Below, piece after piece: positions 24,703 through 36,645 of a DNA stretch of 64,000 nucleotides. Both the position numbers and the translations under genes were made by a program. The stretch is from Adiantum capillus-veneris. Taxonomy: Eukaryota > Streptophyta > Polypodiopsida > Polypodiales > Pteridaceae. The notes beneath the pieces are model-generated. The model saw only the letters and a program-made list of their open reading frames with translations, was not told the origin of the DNA and made no database searches. The stretch covers positions 65,826,003 through 65,890,002 of the forward strand of contig CM043957.1 of NCBI GenBank assembly GCA_014529385.2. The letters are read 5' to 3'. The first letter of the stretch is position 1. Each line of letters opens with the position of its first letter.

Positions 24703-24714
24703 TTTGGCAACGCT

Positions 24715-27464
24715 TGCATGATGGCTTCTTGGTGAGGCGGAAGTGACGGAGCTTGACTATGGAGGCTTGATATTGGTGGTGGTGGAGATATCAAGCAAGC
24801 TTTAAAGCTTTGTGAGAATGCAATGGGAGCTATTCATCTCAGTTGAGAGTGATGTATGCTCTTGTGGAAGCTCACAAAGGCGTATGGAAGATTGTGTTTA
24901 AGTGTATGTGTGTAACAACACTGTTTTCATATTTGTTTTTCTCCTTGTAGAAGACAAATCTGAATATTTTTCCCGTGTAGTCCCTCCATTTTGACGTGTT
25001 CTATAGCTTTGTCAAAGAAACTTTTTGCAAATTCTTTATCGTTTTTTTAATATTCAGGTCAGACTGACTGTATACAAGAATTGCTGGTTTTTTGTTTTTG
25101 CATAGTGTGCAAGTTTGATGCACTTTTGGAAGCAAGGCAGGTGCTCGAAGTTAGGTGCATAAATTTTGAGCTGAAGATGAAATTTCAACTTGAGTAGAGC
25201 TTGTGGTTTGAGGGTTTTTGGTAGATTTGGGCAAAAAAGTATGGAGGCATTTACACACCATCAAAGCGGTCTCTTGAGAGACATGGTTTTTGGAGCACAC
25301 AAGTGGAGCTTCTTTCTTCATAGGTTTTCAGAGGATACTTTGGCAGTGATTTTGTACTTGGATTCATCATCTTTGCAAATGGGTTTGCATATGGTTATGG
25401 CGCATGGTTGATGTCCATTGTACATGCACTTTGACGAGCATTTTTAGGTGCCAATGAGCTCTCTTGAGAGCATTGTTTTCGCATTGATCAAGTTTTTGGA
25501 TTGCACCTCTTTTGGTGCTTGCTTATGCGCGGCCACTTTGTTGATGTTCATTGAGTGTGGATTGCCATTCTATGTGAAAATGTGGAGCCATTCTGGCATG
25601 GTTTATGGTAGAGATTGTACTTGATTGTTTACTTAGGTTTTAGGGAAAACTCTCCCAGATTTTTTCAAGATTCTTGCCATGCTTTGCACATATTCGTAGT
25701 TTTCTCTCTGATGGTTTAGTGGTCAAGTTGACTCTCACTTTGCTAGGCATATGGAGTTTATTGGATTGCGGTTTGGGTTGAGTTTTGACTCATTTTGCAA
25801 AGGAAATTTTGATCATTTTTCATCGTCTTCTTGCCATAAAAGTTTGCACTATTGTGCCATCTTGTACAGTGGTCGATATATTCCCACTTTGAGAGTGATT
25901 GAGTGTTTACTCTCACTTTTATATACTTGCAGATAACAGATTGTGGAGCTCTTTCATGTATAGGCAAGCATCAATTTTGATGCAATTGGTCATGGTTTTC
26001 ATGATTGTGTAGTGGTCAAGTGATCTCCCACTTTTGTTGACATTTTGGCGCTCACTTATGGAAGTAGCTATGTGTGGCACTGAGAGATGACGGTCTCGTT
26101 CTTGCCGATACGTACATTGTTGGAATTGTGGTCACACATGGCACATTAGACGTCATTGTTTTATACCTATAAGAGGGGAATGGATATGTATACAAGATGC
26201 AAATTTGGCTTTGATACATGTTAGAGAGGCAGTTCTAGTGGCAGGCTATGCCAGGGACGGTGATGTCATGCTTGCCTCAATTTCACCTCTTGCAGATATG
26301 TCTATGGATATCAGACTTTCTCAATAGTGGTTACTAGATAGCGATTCTGCTTTCCACATCACACCATGTCGTGAGTAGTTCATCACATTGTCTAGTGGTA
26401 GACTTGGTTGCATGCGACTTGTTGCTAATGGTTCAACATGTGACAGAGGGTGCAAGAGATGTTTGTTTGTCTTTTCCCAATGGTGCATCATATATGCTAT
26501 GGCATGTCCGCTACGCTCATTATATCAGACAAAGATTGATCTTATTGAGACAATTAGCAGCTTGTGGTTGTCAGACACAGCTTAAAGAGAAGTCTTTCCA
26601 GATGCATTGTGGTTCATTAGTGATTGCCAAAGGAACCCTCATTGGCTTAGTATATCCTATGCACGTGTCTGAGGTTTGAGAGAGCGTGGTCTTGGTTTTG
26701 TTGCTAGCATGCTTTGAGCAAGAGACGATACTTGTCTCTTTCACGGGTGAGCTCCACCATGCTCACAAGAGAGAGCATTTAGTTGTGCATAACATGCCAG
26801 TACACTTTGTAGAGACATAGAGACAGAGATAGAGCGGTAGTGCTCTAGTGAGACACAGCATGTGTTGTCAGTGTGTGTGCAGGTAGAGGTACAACAAGAT
26901 TTCTCCCTAAAGACACACGCAAAGATGAAAGATATGGAGTTTTTTTATATGCGCATGCTAGAGGCTGATGAGGTGATATCAGGACACATGCATTGAGTCC
27001 CTAGGGATGAGGGAGAGGTGGTCCTCCAAGAGTTTGAGTTGACACATCCATTTGTGATAGCTAGTCCTATGATGTAGAGTAAGCACATACCATAGGGGGA
27101 GGGGAGTACAACCAAGTTTGTGCAGATTTCATCAACGTTAGGGTGTCTCATGTATGACCTGTTAGTATTGAGGCCCGACCTAGTAGCTACAACGGGAGAA
27201 TTTGTAGTAGGAGATGTCATTTGTATGATGGTTGACACTAGCATAATGCATAGTGGAGTTTGGCAGACCTTAGAGAGTAATCTGTGGGATTTACATGTAG
27301 GCTCTAGCAAGGGTACACAGACTCACCTACCACAAGAGCTGATACGACTCCGTGTAGATCGACAGAGTGAGCCAGTGGGCATGGGTTGCAAGAATATCTT
27401 ACCTAGTTTCTTGTACATACTAGTAGTTTATCTAGTAAGTCTCACTTATCAACACATCCTCTTT
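24715..27464 (+). pseudogene. Copia internal region: gag, zinc knuckle, protease and RNase H scraps
   Basis: Remnants stand in the normal order but with large losses. A gag phrase (NAMGAIHLS) lies at about 24820. A perfect CX2CX4HX4C knuckle (CWNCGHTWHIRRHC) lies at about 26118-26160. The protease phrase WLLDSDSAFHITPCRE is at about 26328, where the active-site DSG has become DSD. An RNase H-start phrase (LGCLMYDLLVLRPDLVA) is at about 27140. The integrase and nearly all of RT are missing, and there are many stops. At about 3.2 kb in total this is an internally deleted copia element unable to encode its own enzymes. Confidence 0.8.
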
Positions 27465-27475
27465 AAGTGGGAGAT
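27465..27475 (+). promoter_or_regulatory. Polypurine tract of the copia element
   Basis: AAGTGGGAGAT immediately before the 3' LTR is the usual plant copia PPT, the primer for plus-strand DNA. Confidence 0.8.
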
Positions 27476-27683
27476 TTTTGAGATAAAGGTGCTATGCATT
27501 TTTCCCGGGCCGGACATCGAATGTTCGGCCACCCGCCCACATGTGTACATGCCTTATTCTTCAAGCACCTCACTCATACTACTTTGAGAGTCTTGCTTCA
27601 CCCACACATTGTGTACTCTCTCCTTCTCTCCTTCTTGCATGCAGAGCAAACCTTGTACACACGCATCCACATTTGTGCACTCA
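27476..27683 (+). repeat. 3' LTR of the short Ty1/copia element
   Basis: 208 bp matching 24471-24686, starting TTTTGAGATAAAGG directly after the PPT and ending GCACTCA. The usual TG start has mutated to TT. Confidence 0.8.
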
Positions 27684-27834
27684 CGTGATACAGTTAGTGC
27701 TTTCCCATCAGATTCCCTACAAGGTACATATAGGAACATTTACAACGAGGCTATACATTGTTATGTGTACGACCCTAATTTTGCACTCTGTGTGCTCTTA
27801 AGCTTACACTAGATCGAACCAATGACCACACCGT

Positions 27835-29082
27835 TGTTAGCGTGAAAATGGCAGGAAAAACAAGTGGCTCTATAGCCTTGCACGAATTACACTGTCGAAA
27901 GGAAGAGCTATTACAATGCCAAAAACACCTGCTTTGATACCACCTATAGAGATTTATGAAAATCCCATCAAACAAGGAACACACTCAAAATTAGGATAAA
28001 TTGAGGACATCACGACGAATCCATCTCGTGGAGATGTTTGTAGAGTATCCATAGGCAAAAAAGAGATGAGAGATGAAACAGTTATGTCCACTCGAACATG
28101 GGGTGTACTCTTTCTTGCTAAAAAACGAGCTCTCTAAAAGTTGTGCAAGTGTTGTAGCTATTAAAATGGGGGCTCCCTTATCTTTTACTCCTCAAAAATA
28201 TTCTCTCTCTTCTTAACCGACAAGGCTTCGTTTGTAGGAATCTTTTAATTGGCACATTTTTTTGCCTTTTTTTGGTAAAAAATGAGGTGTCGGTGACCCT
28301 TTGACCAAGGGAATGGGGTCGGGGCAAGTGGCTGGGGACCAAATTATGAACTTGGAGCGTGTTGAGCTGAGTGAGAACCCACAAAAGGTGCCCTTTCTCC
28401 CCCATGAATCCCACGAGCCTTTTGTAGAAAGACTTGAGAGCTCATCATAAGGTGATACCCCCATAATGGGCTCCCCCTTTAGGCTATATACCCCCCATTC
28501 TCCATTTTTCCCTTCCCATGTGGGATAATCCCCCCGCCACATGGAAACCTCCTCCTAAATCCTCCCAAATCCCTTGTGCCCAAAAAAATTCCAGATTTCC
28601 TCCAAAGCAGCAGAGCTTCTTGGACAAACTTCCCCCAAGCATAACTTGCTGCTCCTGTCACCGAATGACACACCGTAACACAACGCTTGGAGCCCTAGTC
28701 CTCGGCTACTTCTAGAATTCTCAAACTTCAGCATTTCTAATTGCAATCATCAAGTTTGCCCAATTGCCTTTGTGGCATGCACCCTCAATCACTTTTTAAG
28801 TTGAGACCACCCACTTCGGATGCTCATAACTCATGATGTACAAGTTCAATTCACTAGCTATAAAGCACGGCCGAAAATACTTACTAATTAAAGACCATGT
28901 CTTATGGACTGAACAACCCAAAACACCATCATTCAACCTTGCAAAATCACACTTTGTACATGAATTTTTACATGGTCATTTTCAAGACTTGCAGGGCTAT
29001 ATACACATATATACATGAGGCTAGTGGGCAAGCTTTTTGGCATGACTTAGTGACTTTATGCTCATCCAAAAAATGCGTGACA
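27835..29082 (-). repeat. 3' LTR of the minus-strand Tat-type gypsy element
   Basis: Starts (plus strand) TGTTAGCGTG and matches 35240-35842 over about 600 bp, for example in TATAGCCTTGCACGAAT, TATTAAAATGGGGGCTCCCT and GAGTGAGAACCCACAAAAGG. The right edge at about 29082 (GCGTGACA) is placed by a pyrimidine stretch just outside, which would be the PPT on the minus strand. The length of about 1.25 kb is therefore an estimate. Identity to the other copy is about 80-85% by eye, so the element is old. Confidence 0.75.
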
Positions 29083-29721
29083 TAGCTTGCCAAACCCCCT
29101 GGCGTACTTGATCATTCATGACAAGTAGAGGTTCCTATGGTGAACAACTGCTATAGCTCATTCTCAGAAACCTCATTTACATTCTCAGATGTCTCCACAC
29201 TCTCTTTCTCTATTGATAGCATCTCATCTGCCACAGTCATCATCAAACGTGCAAGAAAATTTTTCAATCTTTGACCATGAACATGATATTTATGTTGTGC
29301 ACCACTCAAATCTTCCAGCTAATATGTACCCTTATCAAACTTGTTTACAACAATAAAAGGATCTTCTCATTTGATTTGAAACTTTTTATGAAAGGTATTG
29401 TCCAACTTACTATTGTATCGCAATATTAGATCACCCTTTTCAATTCCCTTATCCTTTACACATTCATTAAATTTTAGTTGAGTCTTCTTTGAAACTTCTT
29501 CATAGTAGCTCAAAGCTAAAACTCCGTCCAATCGCAAACATTATAGATTCAACAACCTTTTCTGACAGGTGTTTGTTTTCTCTTCATCTCCCAATGACGA
29601 TAACTGAGTGAAAGAATATCCACTTCAATTGGAAATAAAGCTTCCTTGCCATAAACCAAGTGGTAAGGAGAAAATTATGTGCTCGTTTTGATAGCAGTTC
29701 TGTAGGCTCATAATCCACAAG
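29083..29721 (-). pseudogene. Integrase C-terminal part of the Tat-type element
   Basis: Read right to left, this continues the integrase after the solo LTR: an AYRT phrase, SPYHLVYGKEALFPIEV, ILRYNSKLDNTF, then the GPY/F-like KWEDPF (present through a TGA in place of TGG), FDKGTY and HGQRLKNFL. These are the standard motifs of a plant Ty3/gypsy integrase C-terminus. Several stops and frameshifts break it. It joins the part at 30842 and beyond once the solo LTR is ignored. Confidence 0.75.
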
Positions 29722-29726
29722 GAAAC

Positions 29727-30836
29727 TGTAATAGGATAATCTTTGAAGTTCTTAAAGTCGAAAAGAATGTAGTTGAAAGATTGTTGAATAGTCTATTAAA
29801 TAGAGCTTATATGAATGAGTTTGAGATATTAAGAGAGAACATCTATTCTTTTTTTAAAATAATACACTAAAGACATATTTGATAAAGATTAATGAATAAT
29901 AGATAGTCTGTCTATGAACAGTAAAATTGAGATTTTTATTAATATCAATGTTTTATATTTATGTGTTTTAGCTTAAAATGCATGGGTAGGCTTAAAATAA
30001 GTTGTAAAAGTAGTGGATATCTAAAAATAGAGGTTTTATGAGTCAAGACCTAAAAGTTGCGTTTTTAGCCAAACAGAGATGTTTTTCGCAATTTTGTCTA
30101 CGCTATCTCGTAGACCAGACCTATTCCCGTCGTTTTGAGTACCTGGATCGCTCTGTTCTGAGTTCGTTTGTAAAAGTTATGATGAAAACAAACAGAAGGC
30201 AGCAGTAGTGTAGTGTACACAGGGACAGACAGACATACAACATCATACAGTTCTCCCTGCTATCAACCAAGAAGTGGATTGTTTCTTCATGGTAGAGTAT
30301 GACAATTGAGATTATGAAGGTATATAATTATATTTTTTACTTTGATTATCATGTTGAATTGGTTGCACGAGTATGTTCTTTTGGCTATTTTGTAGGCGAT
30401 GCAGAAATCAATGTGTGAAACAAGATTTGTGCAAAGTGTCATGATAGAAATCTAACCTTTACGGATCGCTTAGCGATCACGTTCTTATATTATTCTCGCA
30501 GGTATACTTGGTGCGAAAATCGTGCAGGCTTTTCGAGGAAAAGAAGGATAAAAGCACGACGGGTGGTGTGTTTGGGGACCATTCACTGATCTCTTCTTCT
30601 GTGAGTGCGAGTGCGAGTGCGAGTGAGAGTGAGAGTGCGAGTGCGAGTGCGAGTGAGACACTGTATGCAAGCGAACTGAAGCTCGGGGGTGGTCGGGAGG
30701 TTCGAGCTCTGTACAACGGAGTGCGCCCATATTGAATTTCTCCTCTGTTGTATCAAAAGTCTGCAAAGATTCATCAATACAAAGATCTCTTTCTGTACCT
30801 TTTGCTGTCTATCTCTATTATTCGGTTCCTGTGACA
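29727..30836 (+). mobile_element. Solo LTR, 1110 bp, with perfect GAAAC target duplication
   Basis: Starts TGTAATAGG and ends CTGTGACA, flanked on both sides by GAAAC (29722-29726 and 30837-30841). It lies inside integrase coding sequence. Leaving it out, with one GAAAC, brings TWDSEF next to the PCGL-AYRT phrase in one frame, as in intact elements. The pyrimidine-rich right end (CTCTATTATTCGGTTCC) resembles a plant LTR U5, suggesting plus orientation. It has no internal coding region, so a solo LTR left by LTR-LTR recombination is the simplest reading. It contains a GAGTGC hexamer repeat. Confidence 0.85.
30601..30658. repeat. (GAGTGC)n-type hexamer repeat
   Basis: About nine units of GAGTGC/GAGTGA lie inside the solo LTR. 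The open frames on both strands across it (Ser-Ala, Ser-His, Thr-Arg repeats) are products of the repeat. Confidence 0.9.
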
Positions 30837-30841
30837 GAAAC

Positions 30842-31577
30842 TCTGAATCCCAAGTCTTCCCATGTGTTTGGGTCATCTTTGTTAAGATCTTCACCAACTC
30901 TCTATTGAACCTCTTATTGAGACCATTGCATTGTGGATAATAAGGATAACTATACATATGCTATATATTAATCTTTCCACATAAGAAATCAAACAGCTCT
31001 CCTCTAAATCCTGGTCGTTGATCAAAAAGTAGCTCTAGAGGCACACCAAATTTGTAGCATATATGCTCATAAAAAAACTTCCCAATTTCTTTACTAGTAA
31101 CCTGCGTGAGAGCCTTGGCTTCTGCCCATCTTCAAACACATTAAAAGCTAGAATTGTCTTTTGCAATTCGAGCTTCAAAATTCTCTTTCCCATCTTCTGG
31201 CAAGGCAAACATGACTTGCACCAATGGCTAGCATCCCACTGAATGCTTGGCCACACATAGACTTCTTGCAAAATTTTATGCAACATGATCTTCATGGCAA
31301 AATGGCCTCCACAAGATCCCTCACAATTTTCTTCCAAGATCTTGTAGATTTCCTCTTTCCAGGGTACACGACGCAAAACCAAATCACTTCCTTTCATGTA
31401 AAGCACATCATCAAGCATTTTGTATTTCTTGGCTTTTCTTATAAGCACATAATTTTTGGAGGTTGGCAAACCTTCAGGTAGGACACCTGTCAACAGAAAA
31501 TCCATCTCCTTTGATAACATTTCCTTCCCATGATATAAAGGGGCCTTTGAATTCAACAAAAACACAAAAGTGATCAT
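30842..31577 (-). pseudogene. Integrase N-terminal and core part of the Tat-type element
   Basis: The zinc-binding N-terminus is recognisable at about 31200-31400: GGHFAMKIMLHKILQEVYVW then HWCKSCLPCQKMGKR. One of the two His of the HHCC motif appears replaced (CEGSCGGH). The core shows only its later part, with a GVPLELLFDQRPGF-like phrase (second Asp) and YPQCNGLNKRFNREL, where the catalytic Glu of NGLVERFN is Lys. The first part of the core is not readable. This integrase cannot be active. Confidence 0.8.
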
Positions 31578-31800
31578 TTCTTAGACAACATCATGAGCTT
31601 CTTCATTTTGAGGCCTCTCAATACCATGCTTCAAACTTTTTGAGCAACAATTTCACCTTGAAGCATAAATTCTTCACTTTAGGATTCTTATTCTTCCATA
31701 CTCCCAATACTTGCTTCACGACCAACAAGGCATCTCCTTTGATCTACAAGCTTCTAATTCCCAACTATAAACAATTGTGCAAACCGCCTTCAAGAACCAT

Positions 31801-32482
31801 CTACTCTACTTCATTGTTTCTTTTTGCATCAAGTTTCAACTCTTGCTTCCTTAAAAGTTTTCCTTGTGCATCACAAATGACAATGCCTCCCAAAGAAGCA
31901 TCATGACTTCTTTGATAAGAGCCATCAAAATATAACAGCAGTGAAGCATCCGAGATGGCAATAGTCTTGAATTTCTTCTTTCGCACCACCTCTTCCTTAA
32001 CAAAAATAGGACTATCTTTATAAGTGAGTAAACCTGCCAGGGTAGCCCGAGTACTCTCTTCCACCAAAAAGTTGAACTAAAACTCCTGAAGTTCAATAAC
32101 CCATGAACAGTTGAGGAAGCAATGAATAATTGGTGAGAAAGGTGAGCAACTTTTGTAGCAAGTAATGTCTAAATCGACTGCAAACATAAACCATATTGGT
32201 CACCACCAATGCAGTTTTAGAGTAATCTCTTTCATGAAGATTCTTCACTCTGCTAGCATAATGAACAGGCTTCATACTATAAGATTCCTTCCCTTTTTGA
32301 AACAACATGGCCCCAATAGCATCATCTTCCACTGATGGGTTAACATAAAACTCCTTTTTCCAATCAGGATCTTGCATAATGGGTAGTGTACTCAAAACCT
32401 CTTTGACACTGTGAAAAATATTTTCAAAGTCACTCGACCACTCCAAGGGATCATTCTTAACTGATTGGTGCAATGGATACAA
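31801..32482 (-). pseudogene. Two RNase H domains of the Tat-type element
   Basis: The normal Ty3/gypsy RNase H is at 32093-32482 (FYVNPSVEDDAIGAMLFQKG, KPVHYASRVKNLHERDYSKT, RFRHYLL). Directly after it (31801-32067) comes a second RNase H-like domain, with LLLYFDGSYQRSHDASLGG, IVICDAQGKLL and NNEVE at the end. Plant Tat-lineage elements are known to carry this extra archaeal-type RNase H (aRNH) between RNase H and integrase. The FDGS Asp and a Glu of NNEVE are visible. The frame changes between the two domains, so the copy is broken. Confidence 0.75.
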
Positions 32483-33260
32483 TAGTGTAATGCAAAAGGT
32501 ATGAAACGAGACATATATTTAACCTCTTGTATGAAACTGGCCAACTGTCTGGTATCTTTTGGAGATAACAGCAAGAACAAGCCTCCACTTTATTTGGATC
32601 TGCATCAATCCCATTTTTTGAAATCACATGCTCAAGAACCTTTACTCGTGGATGTGCCAAATGAAATTTCTTATGGTTCAACTGACCCCCGCATTCATAA
32701 TACCTTGAAAAATTTATTTCAAGCGTTTGAACGTGCTCTTTCTTTGAATTGTATACACAAAAACCATCTATGAATCCTTTGACAAACTTCACAAAAGGAA
32801 TGGATTAAGAAGCTCCAAGTATAGCAAAAGCAAAAAAAACCCCATGGCATGATAAAAATAGTCATTTTCCGGTCTTCAAGAGCAAGGATAACCTGAAAAT
32901 ATCATGAATAACCATCATAGACATTGTACTTTCAAAGCCATCCACTACATCTAAAATTTGATCAGTGAAAGACAAAGATTAAGGATCTTTCTTGGTCGGT
33001 GCATTCAACGGCTTATAATCAACACAAACTCTCCAACGCCTATCTTTATTCGGAGTGACCACTATAGAGATCACCCATTCAACATTATCAACTGGCACAA
33101 TGAACCTTGCATCTAAAATTTTATCGACTTCTTCCTTTAAAGCATTCATTTTCTACTTACCCATCCTTTTTAATTTTTGTCGTATTGACTTTGCCCCTTC
33201 AACTAGTTCAATCTTCACAGGATCTCCAACAAAATCCCTTATTTAATGATATGAAGTCAT
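32400..33260 (-). pseudogene. Reverse transcriptase of the Tat-type element, decayed
   Basis: Readable on the minus strand are WRVCVDYKPLNAPTKKDP (about 33000-33050), an FFAFAILGAS phrase, and KFVKGFIDGFCVYNSKKEHV at about 32740-32790, where the catalytic Y-x-D-D has become FIDG. LEHVISKNGIDADPNKVEA follows. There are many stops and frameshifts. Loss of the catalytic Asp and of the frame makes it non-functional. Confidence 0.8.
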
Positions 33261-33386
33261 GAAAATATTTGTAAACCTGCCCAACATTGCTAAGTACTCC
33301 CTTCTTTCTCCTTGTGTACTGATACTTAGCATATTTTGAATCAACTCTTTCTTCACTAGAAATTATTGTTTACGCTGCATCAACAC

Positions 33387-34049
33387 CTAAAGTTTCTCTA
33401 AACGGCTTGAAGCATTTATATTCCCTGAAACTTGCAACATTTCACCCACTTCCCTCTTCTCCTTGTCCAACAACAAGAAGGACACTTCACCCTCATCACT
33501 GGAACTGGAAGTAGGGCTACTTTTTGAATCTTTAGAAGTGTCCTCACTGGTAGCTTCGGATTCATCATTCTCACTCACATCTTCTAGTGCCATAGGTTGC
33601 TTGGTAGTCATATCAAACACCCTATTTTCACCCTTCTTGCCATACACACAGATTGTGGCCTTTCCCCAATCTTGCACAACACCAAAATCTCTCAACCAAG
33701 GTCGTCCCAAAATGAGAGGAAAAGTTCCCAGGTCAGCTGGCATAACATGAAAGTTTACTATAACCTTCATGTTCAAGCCTTCAACTTCCAAATTCTTAAT
33801 TAGTCTCGAACACTTCACTTTAGCATGATTTTCTAGTCAAATCCAAAACCTAGAGCTTCCGCATGGAATGAGACCCAGTCTCTCGACACATGACTGTGTG
33901 ATCACACAAACGTTAGCACCTCCATTAATGTAGGATTCTCCCATGCCCACACATTTTTGCCAAGTGTTCACCACAGGACAAATATCAAGTAACTCTCCCA
34001 CAACCAACACTCTCATTTGTCCATGCCTTGGCTCTTTCTCCGGATTCAC
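33387..34049 (-). pseudogene. Aspartic protease of the Tat-type element
   Basis: Frames 33837-34049 and 33387-33818 carry the protease. The active-site region reads INGGANVCVITQSCVERLGL where related elements have I-D-G-G-A, so the catalytic Asp is Asn (a G-to-A change on the coding strand). The C-terminal signature LILGRPWLRDFGVVQDW is intact. A serine- and glutamate-rich linker towards RT follows. Confidence 0.8.
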
Positions 34050-34052
34050 TAA

Positions 34053-34979
34053 TTACTTCCATTGTCTCTTGTGTTTGGGCATCCTATTCATCAACTGTCC
34101 AAAAGTATAATCTACTTTCCTCCCAATTGGGTCTTCCTTTAAATTGTAAGTTGTTTGGACTCCTCCCAAAGGTAAATCTGCTACTTCAAACCGTCTACGA
34201 GGTCTTCTCTTTCTCTTGGCTTTTACGTCTTCACCCACTTTCTCTTCCCCTTTCTTTTTGCTAGGACCTAAAGCAGCATAGCCTTCCCTCTCTCTTTTGC
34301 CTACGGGCAACATATTTGCTTCTGTCTTTTCAACCCACACAATGCCCATATGACCACCAGAGGCTGAGGCCTAATTTTCCTATTTAGTACCTTGATCTCC
34401 CCGTATATCCAATGCATAATCATTAGCCCTGTTAGGAATCTACTAGGGGAGTGGGAACATATCACCGCCCATCCTTGTTGGATTTGAACAATAAGTGCTG
34501 ATTTGACCAAGTTCACCACACTTATAACATGTAGGGATGAACCTTTTTTGTGGCTCAAAGATGCCTTTTTCATGACCCGCATTAGCATTGGGATGACCTT
34601 CACACGTCTGAACCATTTCTCTACCATAACCACGATCATGACCACAACCACGACAACGACCGCCTCCACCTCCAAGAACACTGAGTCACAATTCCTACAT
34701 CATGGTCATCATGTGTTACATATTTTGTTGTAGTTTTTCAGTATTCGCAACCCTTTGAGTAGGTTGGGCTCCAGTCTCTGCATGATTTTCCACCTTTTGT
34801 CCACCATTACTTTGCACCAGGACCACTTTTCCATGCTCATTAAGTCTTTGAGACTTCCATTCTTTCTCCCTGGCGATAGTGATTGCTTCCAAATTTTCAA
34901 TAAAAGTCTGTGCATTCTCAGTAGGCAATCCATGAAACTGTGGGAACTTGTCCGCCATGTTTGATAGCCACGAAAACAC
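34053..34979 (-). pseudogene. Gag remnant of the Tat-type element
   Basis: The N-terminal part (34716-34979) has FPQFHGLPTENAQTFIENLE, the usual start of this gag family. The capsid middle is short, and a GQKVENHAETG stretch follows at once, suggesting an internal deletion. The zinc knuckle at about 34480-34540 reads CYKCGELGQISTYC, with the His replaced by Gln. A basic region (34053-34349) rich in Lys and Arg precedes the protease. Confidence 0.7.
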
Positions 34980-35218
34980 TTACATGTGACATTGAAAGCT
35001 CAAGGGATGTTGACGGATCACTCTAGTACCAAATCCACATCACACTAGGTAACCCAACCCCTAGTGCTTGGCTTCACAAAACCTCATGACCCTCCAAAGG
35101 TTGCAATCCAATTATACGACCACCTCAAGTTGTCCATAAAGACGCACATCCCCTTTACACTCTCTGCCTGCAGAATAGACATATTTCACAAGAAGTGGAG
35201 CATGGGAGAACTTGCTCC

Positions 35219-35239
35219 TCAGTGAGGGCACCAAAATGA
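35219..35239 (-). promoter_or_regulatory. Candidate primer-binding site of the Tat-type element
   Basis: On the minus strand, TTGGTGCCCTCACTGAGGAG lies five bases inside the LTR edge at 35240. Its position and TGG start fit a PBS. I could not assign the tRNA. Confidence 0.45.
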
Positions 35240-35842
35240 TGTTAGCGTGCAAACGGAAAGAAAAATGAGTGCCTATATAGCCTTGCACGAATCACACAGT
35301 CAGAATGAAGAACTATTACACTGCCAAAAACACCTGTGATAATGACCTATAGAGATTTATGAAGAATCCATCAAGCATAGAACAAACTTGAAATTTGGAG
35401 AAACTGAGGACATCATGAAAAATCTCCTCTCGTGGAGAAGTCCATAGAGTATCCATAGCAAAAAGCAGATGAGAGATGAAAGAGTTATGGCCAGTCGAAC
35501 ATGGGGGTGTAATCTTTCTTCGTAAAAAATGAGCTCTCTAGAAGTTGTGCAGGTGCTGCAGCTATTAAAATGGGGGCTCCCTTATGTTTTATTCCCCATA
35601 AATCTTCTCTCTCTTCTTAGCCAACAAGGATTCCTTTATAGGCATCTTTTAATTGGCTCATTTTTTTCCTTTTTTTGGGCAAAAATTTAGGTGTCGATGG
35701 TGATCCTTTGGCGAAGGGAATGGGGTGGGGCCAAGTGGCCGGGGACCAAAATATATACTAGGTGCCTGTCGAGCTGAGTGAGAACCCACAAAAGGCACCC
35801 TTTCTCCCCCATGAAGCCCACAAGCCCCTCCATAGAAAGCCT
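35240..35842 (-). repeat. 5' LTR of the Tat-type element, truncated at 35842
   Basis: About 600 bp matching the first half of 27835-29082. The match stops at 35842 (…TAGAAAGCCT), where a different repeat begins. The missing half was not found further right, up to 48 kb, so the truncation is not a simple insertion. Confidence 0.75.
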
Positions 35843-36645
35843 TGGTTTTTTTTTTGGAGGGTTTTTTAGATTTCTTTAGTGAGCACACAAACATGCAGGG
35901 CAAGTCGCTAGTGTAGCGCCAACTATCGAGTTACTCTAAGTGCCGGTTAGTGAGGTTTTAGAAGTGAAACTTGTATGTAACTTAAACTCATGTAAAAAAT
36001 TTCAAAAGTTCAGCCAGAGTTTAGAAAATTGTATGTTTTAAATTGTTTGAGCTTCTCCATGCTTTTTGATGCATTTTTTTTGTCCTCGCCTTGCCATTCT
36101 CAACGTGTAGTCGTATCGGGACACCTCTTTGTTTGCGTCAATTTTTCATGTAGAAAAATGTAGAATAAATTTTGATCATCTTCAACTTTCTTTCCATTCA
36201 TTTTTCAAGATTTATTTCAAGCTTTAAAGTGAACCAATTGGAGTTGTTCTCTTCAAGTTACGACTAGTTCTTTGCAAGGTTATGGCTATGGAAGCCTAGT
36301 GGAAAATTGTGTGCAGACAAATTGAGAGAGCATGTATCTATGAATTTTCGAGTTGATGTTAAAATGTTTTGTTTGTGATGCTCAATTGTTAAAGAAGAGG
36401 CCATTTTTGTTATATCCATTGGTCGGCGTGTGCTGTAAGACCATGCTTTGATAGGGTTTTGCTCTTATGTGCTATGGTCCTTTGGGTGGGCGTGTGTTGG
36501 TAAATTCCTAAGGGAGCATAGGCCTTTTGGTTGGGGTTTACTAAGAGTAAATTTGTGAAACTTTTTGGTGCTGAGGTAGAAGTCTTAATGTGATTGGGCT
36601 ATAAATCTATAGAGGTGTGCCACTTTTTCTTTTGCCCAATAGTGT
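35843..36645. repeat. LTR-like direct repeat, left copy
   Basis: About 0.8 kb that recurs at 38545-38965 plus 46479-46804. Matching blocks include GCAGGGCAAGTC, AACTTAAACTCAT, GTCAATTTTTCATGTAGAA, TACGACTAGTTCTTTGCA, GGTTTTGCTCTTATGTGCTA and GAGGTAGAAGTCTTAA. Two long direct repeats around a coding-like middle are the layout of an LTR element. No convincing PBS, PPT or target duplication is seen, so the call stays open. Confidence 0.6.

Noticed and set aside
28178-28746. Minus-strand frames rich in Gly and Trp as a gene
   Set aside because: They lie inside the 3' LTR of the Tat-type element and are partly mirrored in the other LTR at 35658-35903.
30477-30957. Ser-Ala, Ser-His and Thr-Arg repeat proteins
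   Set aside because: Products of the GAGTGC hexamer repeat inside the solo LTR, open in several frames on both strands.
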